A stretch of 64,000 nucleotides of DNA, from NCBI RefSeq assembly GCF_902859935.1, contig NZ_CADIKI010000025.1, positions 80,332 to 144,331 of the forward strand. The letters are read 5' to 3'. The position numbers were made by a program, and so were the translations under genes. Below, piece after piece: positions 22,218 through 31,759 of the stretch. The notes beneath the pieces were generated by a model. The model was not told the DNA's origin. It searched no databases and saw only the letters and a list, made by a program, of their open reading frames with translations. The first letter of the stretch is position 1; the number at the start of each line of letters is the position of its first letter. Source of the DNA: Paraburkholderia fynbosensis. Lineage in GTDB: Bacteria > Pseudomonadota > Gammaproteobacteria > Burkholderiales > Burkholderiaceae.

Positions 22218-22270
22218 AGCGGGCGCGCGGCGTGTGTGGGTGTTGCACCCGCTTGCGCCGCGCGCCCGTT
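22218..22270 (+). other. Strong intercistronic hairpin between glgB and glgX
   Basis: Arms CGGGCGCGCGGCG (22220-22232) and CGCCGCGCGCCCG (22256-22268) pair perfectly over 13 bp. An outer G.T and an A-T pair extend it, and an inner hairpin GGGTG-TTG-CACCC lies inside. No T-run follows, so it may stop RNA decay or attenuate transcription rather than act as a simple terminator. Confidence 0.6.
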
Positions 22271-22321
22271 GCATGAAGACCCAGGCCGGCGTTCATAAAT
22301 CAGAACAGAAAAAGGGGAATC

Positions 22322-24541
22322 ATGTCGCATGCAATGCCCGACCGGCTTCTGCCGGGCTCGCCGTATCCGCTCGGCGCAAGTTGGGATGGCCTCGGCGTCA
22401 ACTTTGCAGTGTTCTCGGCGAATGCGCAAAAAATCGAGCTCTGCCTGTTCGATCCCACCGGCCGCAAGGAAATCCGTCGTTTCACCATGCCCGAATGTAC
22501 CGACGAAGTCTGGCACGGCTACCTGCCGAATGCGCATCCGGGCACTGCCTACGGCTTTCGCGCGCATGGGCCGTATCAGCCGCACCACGGACATCGCTTC
22601 AACCCGCACAAGCTGCTGCTCGATCCGTATGCGCGCAAACTGGTCGGGCAATTTCGCTGGTCGGATGCGCTGTTCGGTTATCGCGTGCACTCGAATCGCG
22701 CCGACCTTTCCATCGACCGGCGCGATTCGGCGCCGGCCATGCCGAAATGCGTCGTGATCGACGAGGCGTTCGACTGGTCGCACGACAAGCGCCCGAACGT
22801 GCCGTGGGGCGAAACCATCATCTACGAAACGCATGTGCGCGGCGCGTCGATGCTGCGCGCCGAGCTGCGTCAGCACGAACGCGGCACGTTCGCGGCGCTG
22901 GCGTCGCCGGAGTTCATCGAGCATCTGCTGAAGCTCGGCGTGACCGCGGTCGAGCTGCTGCCGGTCCACGCGTTTCTCAACGATCGCTTCCTCGTGGAGC
23001 GCGGCCTGCGCAACTACTGGGGCTACAACAGCGCCGCGTTCTTCGCGCCTGAGCCCTCGTATCTGAGCACACACCGGCTCGACGAAATGCGCATTGCCGT
23101 GCGCCAGTTGCACGCGGCCGGCATCGAGGTGATTCTCGACGTGGTCTATAACCACACCTGCGAAGGCAACGAGATGGGCCCAACCGTGTCGTGGCGCGGC
23201 CTCGACAATGCCAGCTACTACCGCCTGATTCCAGGCGACGAGCGCCACCACATCAACGACACCGGTTGCGGCGACACGATGAACCTGCCGCATCCGCGCG
23301 TGCTGCAGATGGTGATGGACTCGCTGCGCTACTGGTCGACGGCATTCAATATCGACGGCTTTCGCTTCGATCTCGGCGTGACGCTCGGGCGCGAGCAGCA
23401 CGGCTTCGATCCCGGCTCGGGATTTTTCGACGCGCTGCGCCAGGACCCGATCCTGTCGCAGCGCAAGCTGATTTCCGAGCCGTGGGACATCGGCCCCGGC
23501 GGCTATCAGCTCGGCAACCATCCCCCTGGCTTCGGCGAATGGAACGATCGTTTTCGCGACACCGTGCGCCGTTTCTGGCGCGGCGACGCTGGCTTGCGCC
23601 CCGATCTCGCCGCGCGTCTGACCGGGTCGGCCGACCTCTTCAACCGGCGCTTCAGGAAACCGTGGGCGTCGATCAACTTCGTCACGTCGCACGACGGCTT
23701 CACCCTAGCGGACCTCACCGCCTACGAGCAGAAGCACAACGAAGCGAATGGCGAAGACAACAACGATGGCCACAACGAGAATTGCAGCCGCAACTGGGGC
23801 GCGGAGGGGCCGACCGACGACCCCGTGGTTCTCGGCATGCGCAAACGCGTGGCGCGCTCGCTGATCGCCACGGTGCTGATGGCGCTCGGCACGCCGATGG
23901 TGCTGGCCGGCGACGAATCGCTGCGCACGCAGAACGGCAATAACAATGCGTACTGCCAGGACAACGAAATATCGTGGCTCGATTGGGAGCGCGCGGCGTC
24001 GGCGGACGGCCGCCAGATGACCGACTTCGTCGCGCGCGTGATCGCGTTGCGCAAGCATCATCCGTTGCTGCGCGAAACGCGGTTTCTGTTCGGCGACCGC
24101 GAAGTATTGCCGGGCCTGTTCGATGTCGGCTGGTTCGACGAGCACGGCGATCCGCTCACCATCGAAGCGTGGCAGGACCCCGAAGGCCGCGCATTCACAT
24201 TACGTCGTGCGGGACCAGGTTTGAATGGCGAAACCGAAGTATTGTTGATGATGCTCAACGCGAACGAGGAAACACTGCGGTTTCAGCCACCCGCTCCTCA
24301 TCTGGAATGGCACGTGCTGCTAGACACTGCAGAGCCGGATAGCGCGCCGCATCGGCTGGCGGTGGCCGAGGTCGAGGTGGCCGCGCACGGGCTCGTGATG
24401 CTGGCCGCGCAACCGGTCGGCGAGGCGGATTGGCAGGCGGGTTGGAAAGCCGGGGTGCAACATGGGCCGCGGCTCCTGACGGCATTGCCGCCCGATCCGG
24501 GCGCGCATGCGCCCAGCAGCGACACGTCGCCGAGCACTTGA
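22322..24541 (+). CDS. glgX: Glycogen debranching enzyme
   Basis: A 739-residue isoamylase-type GH13 protein. An N-terminal CBM48-like domain (GVNFAVFSANAQKIELCLFD near residue 25) precedes the barrel, with NIDGFRFDLGVTL (nucleophile Asp350), LISEPWDIGPGGYQ (Glu386) and FVTSHDGFTLADL (Asp458). The GlgX/TreX signature NEANGEDNNDGHNEN follows. It hydrolyses alpha-1,6 branches and releases linear malto-oligosaccharides for MalQ and TreY. It begins 117 bp after glgB, past a strong hairpin, so it may be expressed at a different level from glgE-treS-glgB. Confidence 0.95.
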   Translation: MSHAMPDRLLPGSPYPLGASWDGLGVNFAVFSANAQKIELCLFDPTGRKEIRRFTMPECTDEVWHGYLPNAHPGTAYGFRAHGPYQPHHGHRFNPHKLLLDPYARKLVGQFRWSDALFGYRVHSNRADLSIDRRDSAPAMPKCVVIDEAFDWSHDKRPNVPWGETIIYETHVRGASMLRAELRQHERGTFAALASPEFIEHLLKLGVTAVELLPVHAFLNDRFLVERGLRNYWGYNSAAFFAPEPSYLSTHRLDEMRIAVRQLHAAGIEVILDVVYNHTCEGNEMGPTVSWRGLDNASYYRLIPGDERHHINDTGCGDTMNLPHPRVLQMVMDSLRYWSTAFNIDGFRFDLGVTLGREQHGFDPGSGFFDALRQDPILSQRKLISEPWDIGPGGYQLGNHPPGFGEWNDRFRDTVRRFWRGDAGLRPDLAARLTGSADLFNRRFRKPWASINFVTSHDGFTLADLTAYEQKHNEANGEDNNDGHNENCSRNWGAEGPTDDPVVLGMRKRVARSLIATVLMALGTPMVLAGDESLRTQNGNNNAYCQDNEISWLDWERAASADGRQMTDFVARVIALRKHHPLLRETRFLFGDREVLPGLFDVGWFDEHGDPLTIEAWQDPEGRAFTLRRAGPGLNGETEVLLMMLNANEETLRFQPPAPHLEWHVLLDTAEPDSAPHRLAVAEVEVAAHGLVMLAAQPVGEADWQAGWKAGVQHGPRLLTALPPDPGAHAPSSDTSPST

Positions 24542-24708
24542 CGCCGGCAGTTGAGTAACGACGCGATGGCAGCCGCATCGCGGCACGAACAGCAAGCAGG
24601 ACGGCACGCTCGGTCACGCGTGCGGTTTTGCGAACGCGCTCCGCGCGCACGACGCCATGCGCCACACGCGTGGCGCGGTTCGACAGCACATTCGAATGGT
24701 GAAGAATC

Positions 24709-26643
24709 ATGTCCGAAACTCCGATTGATCCTCACGCGCATCATCACGCGCATTGCCTGCCGTTCAGCGCGCAGTTGCTCGGCGCGACGGGTTCGAAGCC
24801 GTGCACGCGGTTTCGTTTCTGGGCGCCGTCGTGCAAGAGCGTGCAGGTCGCTATCGAAAACGGTCCGGCGCAAGGCGCGCACGAGATGACGTCCACCGGC
24901 AACGGCTGGTTCGAAGCCACCGTGGAGGGCGGCGCAGGCACGCTGTACCGGTTCCGGCTCGACGGCGAGCAGGCAGTGCCTGATCCAGCCTCGCGCTTCC
25001 AGCCGCAGGACGTGCACGGTCCGAGCGAAGTCATCGATCCGCGCGCATACCATTGGGAACACACGAACTGGCATGGCCGGCCATGGGAAGAAACCGTGCT
25101 GTACGAGCTGCACGTGGGCGCGATGGGCGGCTATGCGGGCGTGCAGAAGCGCTTGCCGGCGCTCGTCGCGCTCGGCGTCACCGCGATCGAACTGATGCCG
25201 TTGAACGATTTCCCCGGCAAGCACAATTGGGGCTATGACGGCGTGCTGCCCTATGCGCCCGATTCCGCGTACGGCCGCCCCGAAGAACTGAAAGCGCTGA
25301 TCGACACCGCGCACGGTCTGGGCCTGATGGTTTTTCTCGACGTGGTCTACAACCACTTCGGCCCGGACGGCAATTATCTGCACGCGTATGCACGTTCGTT
25401 TTTCCGCGAGGGTACGCATACGCCGTGGGGGCCGGCCATCGATTTCAGCCGCAGTGAAGTGAGCGATTTCTTCACGGACAATGCCGTCTACTGGATCAAC
25501 GAATACCGGGTCGACGGTCTGCGTTTCGACGCGGTGCACGCGATAGACGATCACGCGTGGCTGCGCAACCTGTCCGAGCATATTCGCGCGAAGGTGCAGC
25601 ATGGGCGGCATGTGCATCTGGTGCTGGAAAATGAGCACAACAGCGCGAGTCTGCTGGAAACGCATTTCGACGCGCAATGGAACGACGACGCGCACAACAC
25701 GCTGCACGTCCTGCTGACCGGCGAAACGGAAGGCTACTACCACGCGTACGAGGATCAGCCGATCCGCCGTCTTGCGCGCGTGCTCTCGGAAGGCTTCGCA
25801 TATCAGGGCGACCCGTCGCCGATTCACGACGGCAAACCGCGTGGTGAAGCGAGCGGGCATTTGCCGCCCACGTCGTTCGTGATGTTTCTGCAAAATCACG
25901 ATCAGATCGGCAACCGCGCATTCGGCGAGCGGCTTCGCAAGCTGACTTCGGACGAGGCGTTGCGCGCCGCCACCGGCCTGTTGCTGCTGTCGCCGCAAAT
26001 CCCGTTGCTGTTCATGGACGAGGAATATGGCTCGACGCAGCCGTTCCTGTTCTTCACCGATTACACCGGCGAACTCGCCGACGCCGTGCGCGAAGGACGC
26101 CGCCGCGAATTCGCGCGCTTCTCGTCATTCAGCGATGAAAAGCGGCGCGCGCAGATTCCCGATCCGAACGATGTGAAGACGTTCGCCGCATCGGTGCCGC
26201 CCGCGCTTGCACAAGCGCCTGCGCCAAGCGATGCCGATGCCGATGCCGATGCGAAAGACCGTCTCGACTGGATGCATTTCTACAAATCCGCGCTCGCCGT
26301 GCGCGCCAAACTGATCACGCCGCGTCTGAAACACAGCAAGGCGCTCGGCGCGAGCGTGCTGGCTGCGGCGAACGGCGGCGATGCGAACGCGCTGGTCGCC
26401 CGCTGGAAACTGGCCGACGGCGAGACCTTGTCGATCGCGCTGAATCTGTCGAAGGAAAACGTCGCGTTCGAGCACATGCCCGCCGGCAAGGTCATTTTCG
26501 AAACGCCACCGCGCGTGCGCGAGCAGATCGACGCCGGCGTGCTGCCGGCGCACACGTTCGTTGCATGGCTGAGCGGCGACGTGAGCGACTACGCCATCGG
26601 CCACGATGCCCGCATCGTGGGTCAACAGGAGCGCCACGCGTGA
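24709..26643 (+). CDS. treZ: Malto-oligosyltrehalose trehalohydrolase
   Basis: A 644-residue GH13 enzyme with an N-terminal CBM48-like domain (CTRFRFWAPSCKSVQVAIE). Its barrel has GLRFDAVHAI (nucleophile Asp274), LVLENEHN (Glu307) and FLQNHDQIGNRA (Asp398), characteristic of TreZ. It releases free trehalose from the end created by TreY. It begins with a His-rich stretch (residues 8-15). The gene lies 167 bp after glgX; that gap holds a small hairpin GCGCCAC/GTGGCGC (24659-24676) and no gene. Its stop overlaps the malQ GTG start. Confidence 0.95.
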   Translation: MSETPIDPHAHHHAHCLPFSAQLLGATGSKPCTRFRFWAPSCKSVQVAIENGPAQGAHEMTSTGNGWFEATVEGGAGTLYRFRLDGEQAVPDPASRFQPQDVHGPSEVIDPRAYHWEHTNWHGRPWEETVLYELHVGAMGGYAGVQKRLPALVALGVTAIELMPLNDFPGKHNWGYDGVLPYAPDSAYGRPEELKALIDTAHGLGLMVFLDVVYNHFGPDGNYLHAYARSFFREGTHTPWGPAIDFSRSEVSDFFTDNAVYWINEYRVDGLRFDAVHAIDDHAWLRNLSEHIRAKVQHGRHVHLVLENEHNSASLLETHFDAQWNDDAHNTLHVLLTGETEGYYHAYEDQPIRRLARVLSEGFAYQGDPSPIHDGKPRGEASGHLPPTSFVMFLQNHDQIGNRAFGERLRKLTSDEALRAATGLLLLSPQIPLLFMDEEYGSTQPFLFFTDYTGELADAVREGRRREFARFSSFSDEKRRAQIPDPNDVKTFAASVPPALAQAPAPSDADADADAKDRLDWMHFYKSALAVRAKLITPRLKHSKALGASVLAAANGGDANALVARWKLADGETLSIALNLSKENVAFEHMPAGKVIFETPPRVREQIDAGVLPAHTFVAWLSGDVSDYAIGHDARIVGQQERHA

Positions 26644-28841
26644 CTACCCGACGCCCCGGCGACACGATCGCCACCCTCGCCACGCGCGCCGGCTTCGAAA
26701 TCGAGTGGCAGGACGCGCACCATACGACACAGCATGTGCCCGAGAAGACCCTCGCGGTGCTGCTCGAACAGATGGGTCTGCCGTGCGGCAACGCCACGCA
26801 AATCCGTCACAGCAGCGCGGCTCTGGACGCCGAACTGTCGGGCCGCAAAATGCCGCCGCTGATGACCGCCGAGGTCGGGCGCGGCATCGCGCTGCACATC
26901 GCGGCGGTCAAGTCGGGCAGCCACTACCGGATCGAACTCGAAAGCGGCTCGATCATCGACGGCCGATTTTCCGCGCCCAAAGGCGAAGAGGCATTGCTCG
27001 CGCCGATCGACGAACCCGGCTATCACACGCTCGTCATCAACGAGCAACGCGTGACGCTGGCCATCGCGCCCTCGCGCTGCTACACCGTCGACGACGCGTG
27101 GCGCACGCTGCATCCCGACAACGCCACACCGACGCCGCCGTTGTGGGGTATCGCCGCGCAACTGTACGGCTTGCGGCGCAACGGTGACGGCGGCATCGGC
27201 GACTATTCGGCGCTCGCGCGTGTCGCCGTCGACAGCGCGCAGCGTGGCGCGCATGCGCTCGCCGTCAGTCCGACGCACGCGATGTTCAGCGCGGAGCCGA
27301 ATCGCTTCAGCCCCTATTCGCCGTCGTCGCGCTTGTGGCTGAACGTCACGCATATCGACCCCGCCGCGGTGTTCGGCACGCACGCCGTGCGCGCCGCGCT
27401 CGACGCCGCTCAGGCCGGCGACGCCTGGGCGGCGCTCGAAGGTCTTCCGCTGATCGACTGGCCGAGCGCGGTCACGCTGAAGCTCAAGCTGTTGCGCGCG
27501 CTCTACGAACAATTCTGCACGCACGACCGGGCACAGGACACGCCGCGCGCGCTCGAATTCCACGGCTTCTGCGAGCGCGCCGGACGCGCCCTCGAAGACC
27601 ACGCGCGCTTCGAAACGCTGCAAGCGCAGCAACTGGCGCAAGGCGGCGACGGACATTGGCGCAACTGGCCCGAAGCATTGCGCGATCCGCGCAGCCCGGA
27701 AGTCGAAGCTTTCGCCGACGCCAACCGTCACGAGGTCGATTTCCATCTGTTCCTGCAATGGCTCGCCGCGAAGGGTTTGTCACACGCGCAGCACGCGGCG
27801 CACGAAGCGGGCATGGCCGTCGGTCTCATCGCCGATCTCGCGGTGGGCTGCGACAGCGCCGGCAGTCACGCATGGTCGTATCGCGACGACATGCTGCAAG
27901 GCGTGTCGGTCGGCGCGCCGCCGGACCTGTTCAACCAGGCCGGCCAGGCGTGGGGCCTCACCACCTTCTCGCCGCGTGCGATGCGCACCCAGGGCTTCTC
28001 GGCGTTCATCGACATGCTGCGCGCCGCGTTCGCGCACGCGGGCGGCATCCGCATCGATCACATTCTCGGCCTGCGGCGCCTGTGGCTCGTGCCCGAAGGC
28101 GAGAGCGCGCGCAACGGCGCCTATCTGCGCTATCCGCTCGAAGACCTGCTGCGCCTGATCGCGCTCGAATCGTGGCGGCATCGCGCGATCGTGATCGGCG
28201 AGGATCTCGGCACCGTGCCGCCCGGTTTTCGCGAGCGGCTCGACGATCACGGCATCGCCGGGATTCGCGTGCTGTGGTTCGAGAGCGCGCACGACGGCAA
28301 CGGTTTCAAGCCGCCGCAGGAGTGGGATCGCAACGCGGTCGGCACCACCACCACGCACGATCTGCCGACCGTGGCCGGCTGGTGGCGCGGCAGCGACATC
28401 ACATGGCGCAACCGGATCGGGCAGACGATGGCACGCGCCGACCGTCGCGATCCCGAGCAGGCCGCCCAGGAGGAGCGCGCGGCCGACCGCGCCGCGCTGT
28501 GGCGCGCGTTCCAGCAAGCCGGCGTGGCCGCCCCGCAGGTGGGCCCGCCGCCGCCCGACAGCCCGCCGGTCGACGAAGCGCTGGCGTTCGTCGCGGCGAC
28601 GCCCGGGCCACTCGTCACGTTTCCGCTCGAAGACCTGCTCGCGCTGATCGATCAACCGAACCTGCCCGGCTCGATCGACGAACATCCGAACTGGCGCCGC
28701 CGCATGAGCCTGCCGATAGACGAAATGTTCAACGACGGCGCCCTCGACGATCGCCTGCTGGCGGTGGATCGCGCGCGCCGTGCCGCGCCCCGTCCTTCCA
28801 CCGTTGCCTCTGGCACTCCTCCGGAGCCTGATACGCCATGA
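26640..28841 (+). CDS. malQ: 4-alpha-glucanotransferase (amylomaltase)
   Basis: A 733-residue GH77 enzyme. The catalytic core has GGIRIDHILGLRRLWLVPEG (nucleophile Asp473), IVIGEDLGTVPPGF (Glu521) and TTTHDLPTVAGWW (Asp574). An N-terminal extension of about 150 residues precedes it, as in enteric MalQ. It transfers glucan segments between malto-oligosaccharides, keeping chain lengths suitable for TreY. I chose the GTG at 26640: it overlaps the treZ stop as GTGA and has AGGAG eight bases upstream. The stop overlaps treY as ATGA. Confidence 0.94.
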   Translation: MTTRRPGDTIATLATRAGFEIEWQDAHHTTQHVPEKTLAVLLEQMGLPCGNATQIRHSSAALDAELSGRKMPPLMTAEVGRGIALHIAAVKSGSHYRIELESGSIIDGRFSAPKGEEALLAPIDEPGYHTLVINEQRVTLAIAPSRCYTVDDAWRTLHPDNATPTPPLWGIAAQLYGLRRNGDGGIGDYSALARVAVDSAQRGAHALAVSPTHAMFSAEPNRFSPYSPSSRLWLNVTHIDPAAVFGTHAVRAALDAAQAGDAWAALEGLPLIDWPSAVTLKLKLLRALYEQFCTHDRAQDTPRALEFHGFCERAGRALEDHARFETLQAQQLAQGGDGHWRNWPEALRDPRSPEVEAFADANRHEVDFHLFLQWLAAKGLSHAQHAAHEAGMAVGLIADLAVGCDSAGSHAWSYRDDMLQGVSVGAPPDLFNQAGQAWGLTTFSPRAMRTQGFSAFIDMLRAAFAHAGGIRIDHILGLRRLWLVPEGESARNGAYLRYPLEDLLRLIALESWRHRAIVIGEDLGTVPPGFRERLDDHGIAGIRVLWFESAHDGNGFKPPQEWDRNAVGTTTTHDLPTVAGWWRGSDITWRNRIGQTMARADRRDPEQAAQEERAADRAALWRAFQQAGVAAPQVGPPPPDSPPVDEALAFVAATPGPLVTFPLEDLLALIDQPNLPGSIDEHPNWRRRMSLPIDEMFNDGALDDRLLAVDRARRAAPRPSTVASGTPPEPDTP

Positions 28842-31702
28842 CCGCCCCGCGCTCCACGCTGCGCCTCCAGTTCCATCGAGGCTTCACGTTCGACGACGCC
28901 GCGCAGCACGTCGATTACTTCGCCGCGCTCGGCATCAGCCATGTGTACGCGTCGCCGATCACGACGGCCGAGCCGGGCTCGATGCACGGCTACGACACCG
29001 TCGACTACACCCAGGTCAGCGCCGAATGCGGCGGCGAGGCGGGCTTAAAGCGCCTCGTCGACAAACTGCGCGCGCACAACATGGGGCTGATCGTCGACAC
29101 GGTGCCGAACCATATGGGTGTGGGCGGATCGAGCAACGCCTGGTGGCTCGATATCCTCGAGTGGGGGCGCCATAGCGCCTACGCGCGGCACTTCGACGTC
29201 GACTGGCATTCGCCCGACCCCGCGCTGCGCGGCAAGGTGCTGCTGCCCACGCTCGGCGCACCCTACGGCGACGAACTCGCGGCAGGCCGCATCGCACTGC
29301 GTTTCGCGGCCGCCAGCGGGCGTTTTTATATCGGCTACGGTCCGCATGTGTTTCCCGTATGCCCGATCGACTACGCGTCGATCCTGCAAAGCGCCGACCG
29401 CGCCGATTTGAGCGCGCTCGCCGAACGCTTCCACGGACTGACGACGCAGCCCACCGATCAGCCGCGCGCCGCCGAAGGGCGTGACGAACTGCGCGAGTTC
29501 GTCACGCAAAACGGCGAGTCGGCCATCGAGTTCGTGTTGCAGGCGTATGCGCCCGAAGACCCGGTCACGCGTGACCGCTTGCATCGGCTGATCGAGCGGC
29601 AGCACTTCCGGCTTGCATGGTGGCGCACCGCCTCCGATGAAGTGAACTGGCGGCGCTTCTTCGATATCTCGACGCTGGCGGGTGTGCGGGTGGAACGGCC
29701 CGAAGTGTTCGACGCCGTGCATGCGCTGGTTTTCCGGCTGTATCAGGAACGACTCGTGGACGGCTTGCGCATCGATCACATCGACGGTCTCGCCGAGCCG
29801 CGTGAATACTGCCAGCGCTTGCGACAGCGGCTCACCGAACTGCGCGACACCGCGCCCTATGTGGTGGTCGAAAAGATTCTCGGCCGCGGCGAGCCGCTGC
29901 GCGACGACTGGCCCGTCGACGGTACGACCGGCTACGACTTCATGAACGACGTGGGCGCCTTGCTGCACGATCCGGCCGGCGCGGAACCGCTCGCGCGGAC
30001 CTGGGCCGAACTCACCGGCCGCAGCCCGTGTTTCGCGGACGAAGCGCTCGCCGCGCGCCGCAAGATTCTCGCGGAGAACCTCTCGGCGGAACTGGACCGC
30101 GCGGCGCGGGCGTTGCATCGTATCGCCCGCGATTCGCTGACGACGCGCGACTTCACCTTCACCACGTTGCGCCGCGTGCTGGCCGAACTGGTCGTGCATT
30201 TCCCGGTGTATCGGATCTATCCGCAAAGCGGCTTGCGCAGCGCTGCCGACAACCACGATTTCGAGCAGGCGCTAGCCGGCGCACGAGCGGTGCTGTCGCG
30301 CGCGGATCATGTCGCGTTGGAGCGCGTGAACGCGTGGCTCGGCGGCAGTGCCGACGACACGCCGCCCACGCGCGCCGGCATAGCACCGCAGCAAGCACAG
30401 AACGGTGTGCCGCCGAGTCATGCGAACTCCTCGCGGCGCACTGCGCAGACGTTGTTTTCGCAGTTGACCGCGCCGGTCGCCGCGAAGGCGATCGAAGATA
30501 CGGCGTGCTATCGCTACGGCCGATTGCTGTCACGCAACGAAGTGGGCTCGAATCCGGGCGAATTCGCATTGTCGGTCGAGCAGTTTCATGCGGCGAATCT
30601 CGAACGTTCGCAACGCTTTCCGCACGCCCTCCTCGCCACGGCGACGCACGATCACAAGCGCGGCGAAGACGTGCGCGCGCGACTCGCGGTGTTGAGCGAA
30701 ATCGCCGACGATTGGGGCGCGACGCTGCGTGCATGGTCCACGTTGAACGCGCCGCAACGGCGAGCGCTCGACGGCAAGCCGATCAGCACCGTCGGCCCTG
30801 GCCGGGGCGCAAGCGCCGCGTGGGCGCCCGGCCCCGCCGCCGAAGCGATGCTGTATCAAACGCTGGTGGGCTGCTGGCCGCCGGAACTGCAGGCGGACGA
30901 CGAAGCCGGCGTCAAGGCACTGGCCGAGCGCGTCGCGCAATGGCAGTTGAAGGCACTGCGTGAAGCGAAGCTGCAAACCAGCTGGCTCGCACCCGACGAA
31001 GCGTATGAAGCCGGCTGCCGCGATTTTCTGTTCGACATTCTGGCGCCGCAGCGGCGCGACGGATTTCTGAAGGAACTGTCCGCGTTCGTCGCGCGAATCA
31101 GCCGCGCGGGCGCGCTCAATAGCTTGCAGCAAACGGTGTTGCGACTCGCATCGCCTGGGATTCCCGATCTTTATCAGGGCACCGAGTTATGGGACTTCAG
31201 CCTCGTTGACCCAGACAACCGGCGGCCTGTCGATTTCGCCAAACGCGAGGCATGGCTCGTCGAGACGCCGCCATCTGAATTCCTGCCGAACTGGCGCAAT
31301 GGACGCGTGAAACTCGCGGTCATACAACGGGTGCTCGCGTTGCGCGCGCATCTGCCGGAGTTGCTGAGTCAGAGCATGTATCTGCCGCTCGTGGTGCGCG
31401 GGGCGCATGCATCGAATGCGATCGCGTTTGCGCGGCGGCATGGCAACGCATGGGCAGTGGTGGTAGCGAGCCGGCTCGCCGCCGGACTGCTCGGCGACGA
31501 CGGCGATCTGCCGATGGTCGATCCGGCGAAATGGGCGGATACGGCGGTGGAAATGCCGTCCGATCTGTCAGCGCGAGCGTTGTTCGACTGGCTGAGTCCG
31601 GCCGCGCCGAAGGTCGATGAAAACGGCCTGCTGTATCTGCGCGACGCGCTGGCGGCGATGCCGATTGCGGTGCTGGTCGAAGACGGTGTGCCGCGCGGTT
31701 GA
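28838..31702 (+). CDS. treY: Malto-oligosyltrehalose synthase
   Basis: A 954-residue GH13 enzyme. It opens with STLRLQFHRGFTFDDA and YFAALGISHVYASPI, typical of TreY, and carries DGLRIDHIDGLAEP (nucleophile Asp313) and YVVVEKILGRGE (Glu345). It turns the reducing-end alpha-1,4 link of a malto-oligosaccharide into a trehalose (alpha-1,1) end, which TreZ then cuts off. It overlaps malQ by four bases and is the last gene of the locus. Somewhat longer than many TreY proteins; an Ala/Pro/Gln-rich insert lies near residues 505-535. Confidence 0.95.
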   Translation: MTAPRSTLRLQFHRGFTFDDAAQHVDYFAALGISHVYASPITTAEPGSMHGYDTVDYTQVSAECGGEAGLKRLVDKLRAHNMGLIVDTVPNHMGVGGSSNAWWLDILEWGRHSAYARHFDVDWHSPDPALRGKVLLPTLGAPYGDELAAGRIALRFAAASGRFYIGYGPHVFPVCPIDYASILQSADRADLSALAERFHGLTTQPTDQPRAAEGRDELREFVTQNGESAIEFVLQAYAPEDPVTRDRLHRLIERQHFRLAWWRTASDEVNWRRFFDISTLAGVRVERPEVFDAVHALVFRLYQERLVDGLRIDHIDGLAEPREYCQRLRQRLTELRDTAPYVVVEKILGRGEPLRDDWPVDGTTGYDFMNDVGALLHDPAGAEPLARTWAELTGRSPCFADEALAARRKILAENLSAELDRAARALHRIARDSLTTRDFTFTTLRRVLAELVVHFPVYRIYPQSGLRSAADNHDFEQALAGARAVLSRADHVALERVNAWLGGSADDTPPTRAGIAPQQAQNGVPPSHANSSRRTAQTLFSQLTAPVAAKAIEDTACYRYGRLLSRNEVGSNPGEFALSVEQFHAANLERSQRFPHALLATATHDHKRGEDVRARLAVLSEIADDWGATLRAWSTLNAPQRRALDGKPISTVGPGRGASAAWAPGPAAEAMLYQTLVGCWPPELQADDEAGVKALAERVAQWQLKALREAKLQTSWLAPDEAYEAGCRDFLFDILAPQRRDGFLKELSAFVARISRAGALNSLQQTVLRLASPGIPDLYQGTELWDFSLVDPDNRRPVDFAKREAWLVETPPSEFLPNWRNGRVKLAVIQRVLALRAHLPELLSQSMYLPLVVRGAHASNAIAFARRHGNAWAVVVASRLAAGLLGDDGDLPMVDPAKWADTAVEMPSDLSARALFDWLSPAAPKVDENGLLYLRDALAAMPIAVLVEDGVPRG

Positions 31703-31721
31703 TGGTGTGTGTTCTTCGAAT

Positions 31722-31759
31722 CGAAGGCGGTTGAAGCGTCCGTACTTCAACCGCCTTCG
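31722..31759. terminator. Stem-loop between convergent treY and the CBS-domain gene
   Basis: A 15-bp stem: CGAAGGCGGTTGAAG (31722-31736) pairs with CTTCAACCGCCTTCG (31745-31759) around an 8-base loop. It lies just after treY and covers the stop of the opposite gene. It lacks a long T-run on either side, so termination strength is uncertain. Confidence 0.6.

Noticed and set aside
21203..23692. An 829-codon minus-strand open frame across glgB and glgX
   Set aside because: It is antisense to two clearly functional GH13 genes, rich in Arg/His/Val as expected from reverse reading of GC-rich codons, and has no domain or ribosome-binding site. The same holds for the long minus frames at 16492-18306, 18406-20289 and 24298-25998.
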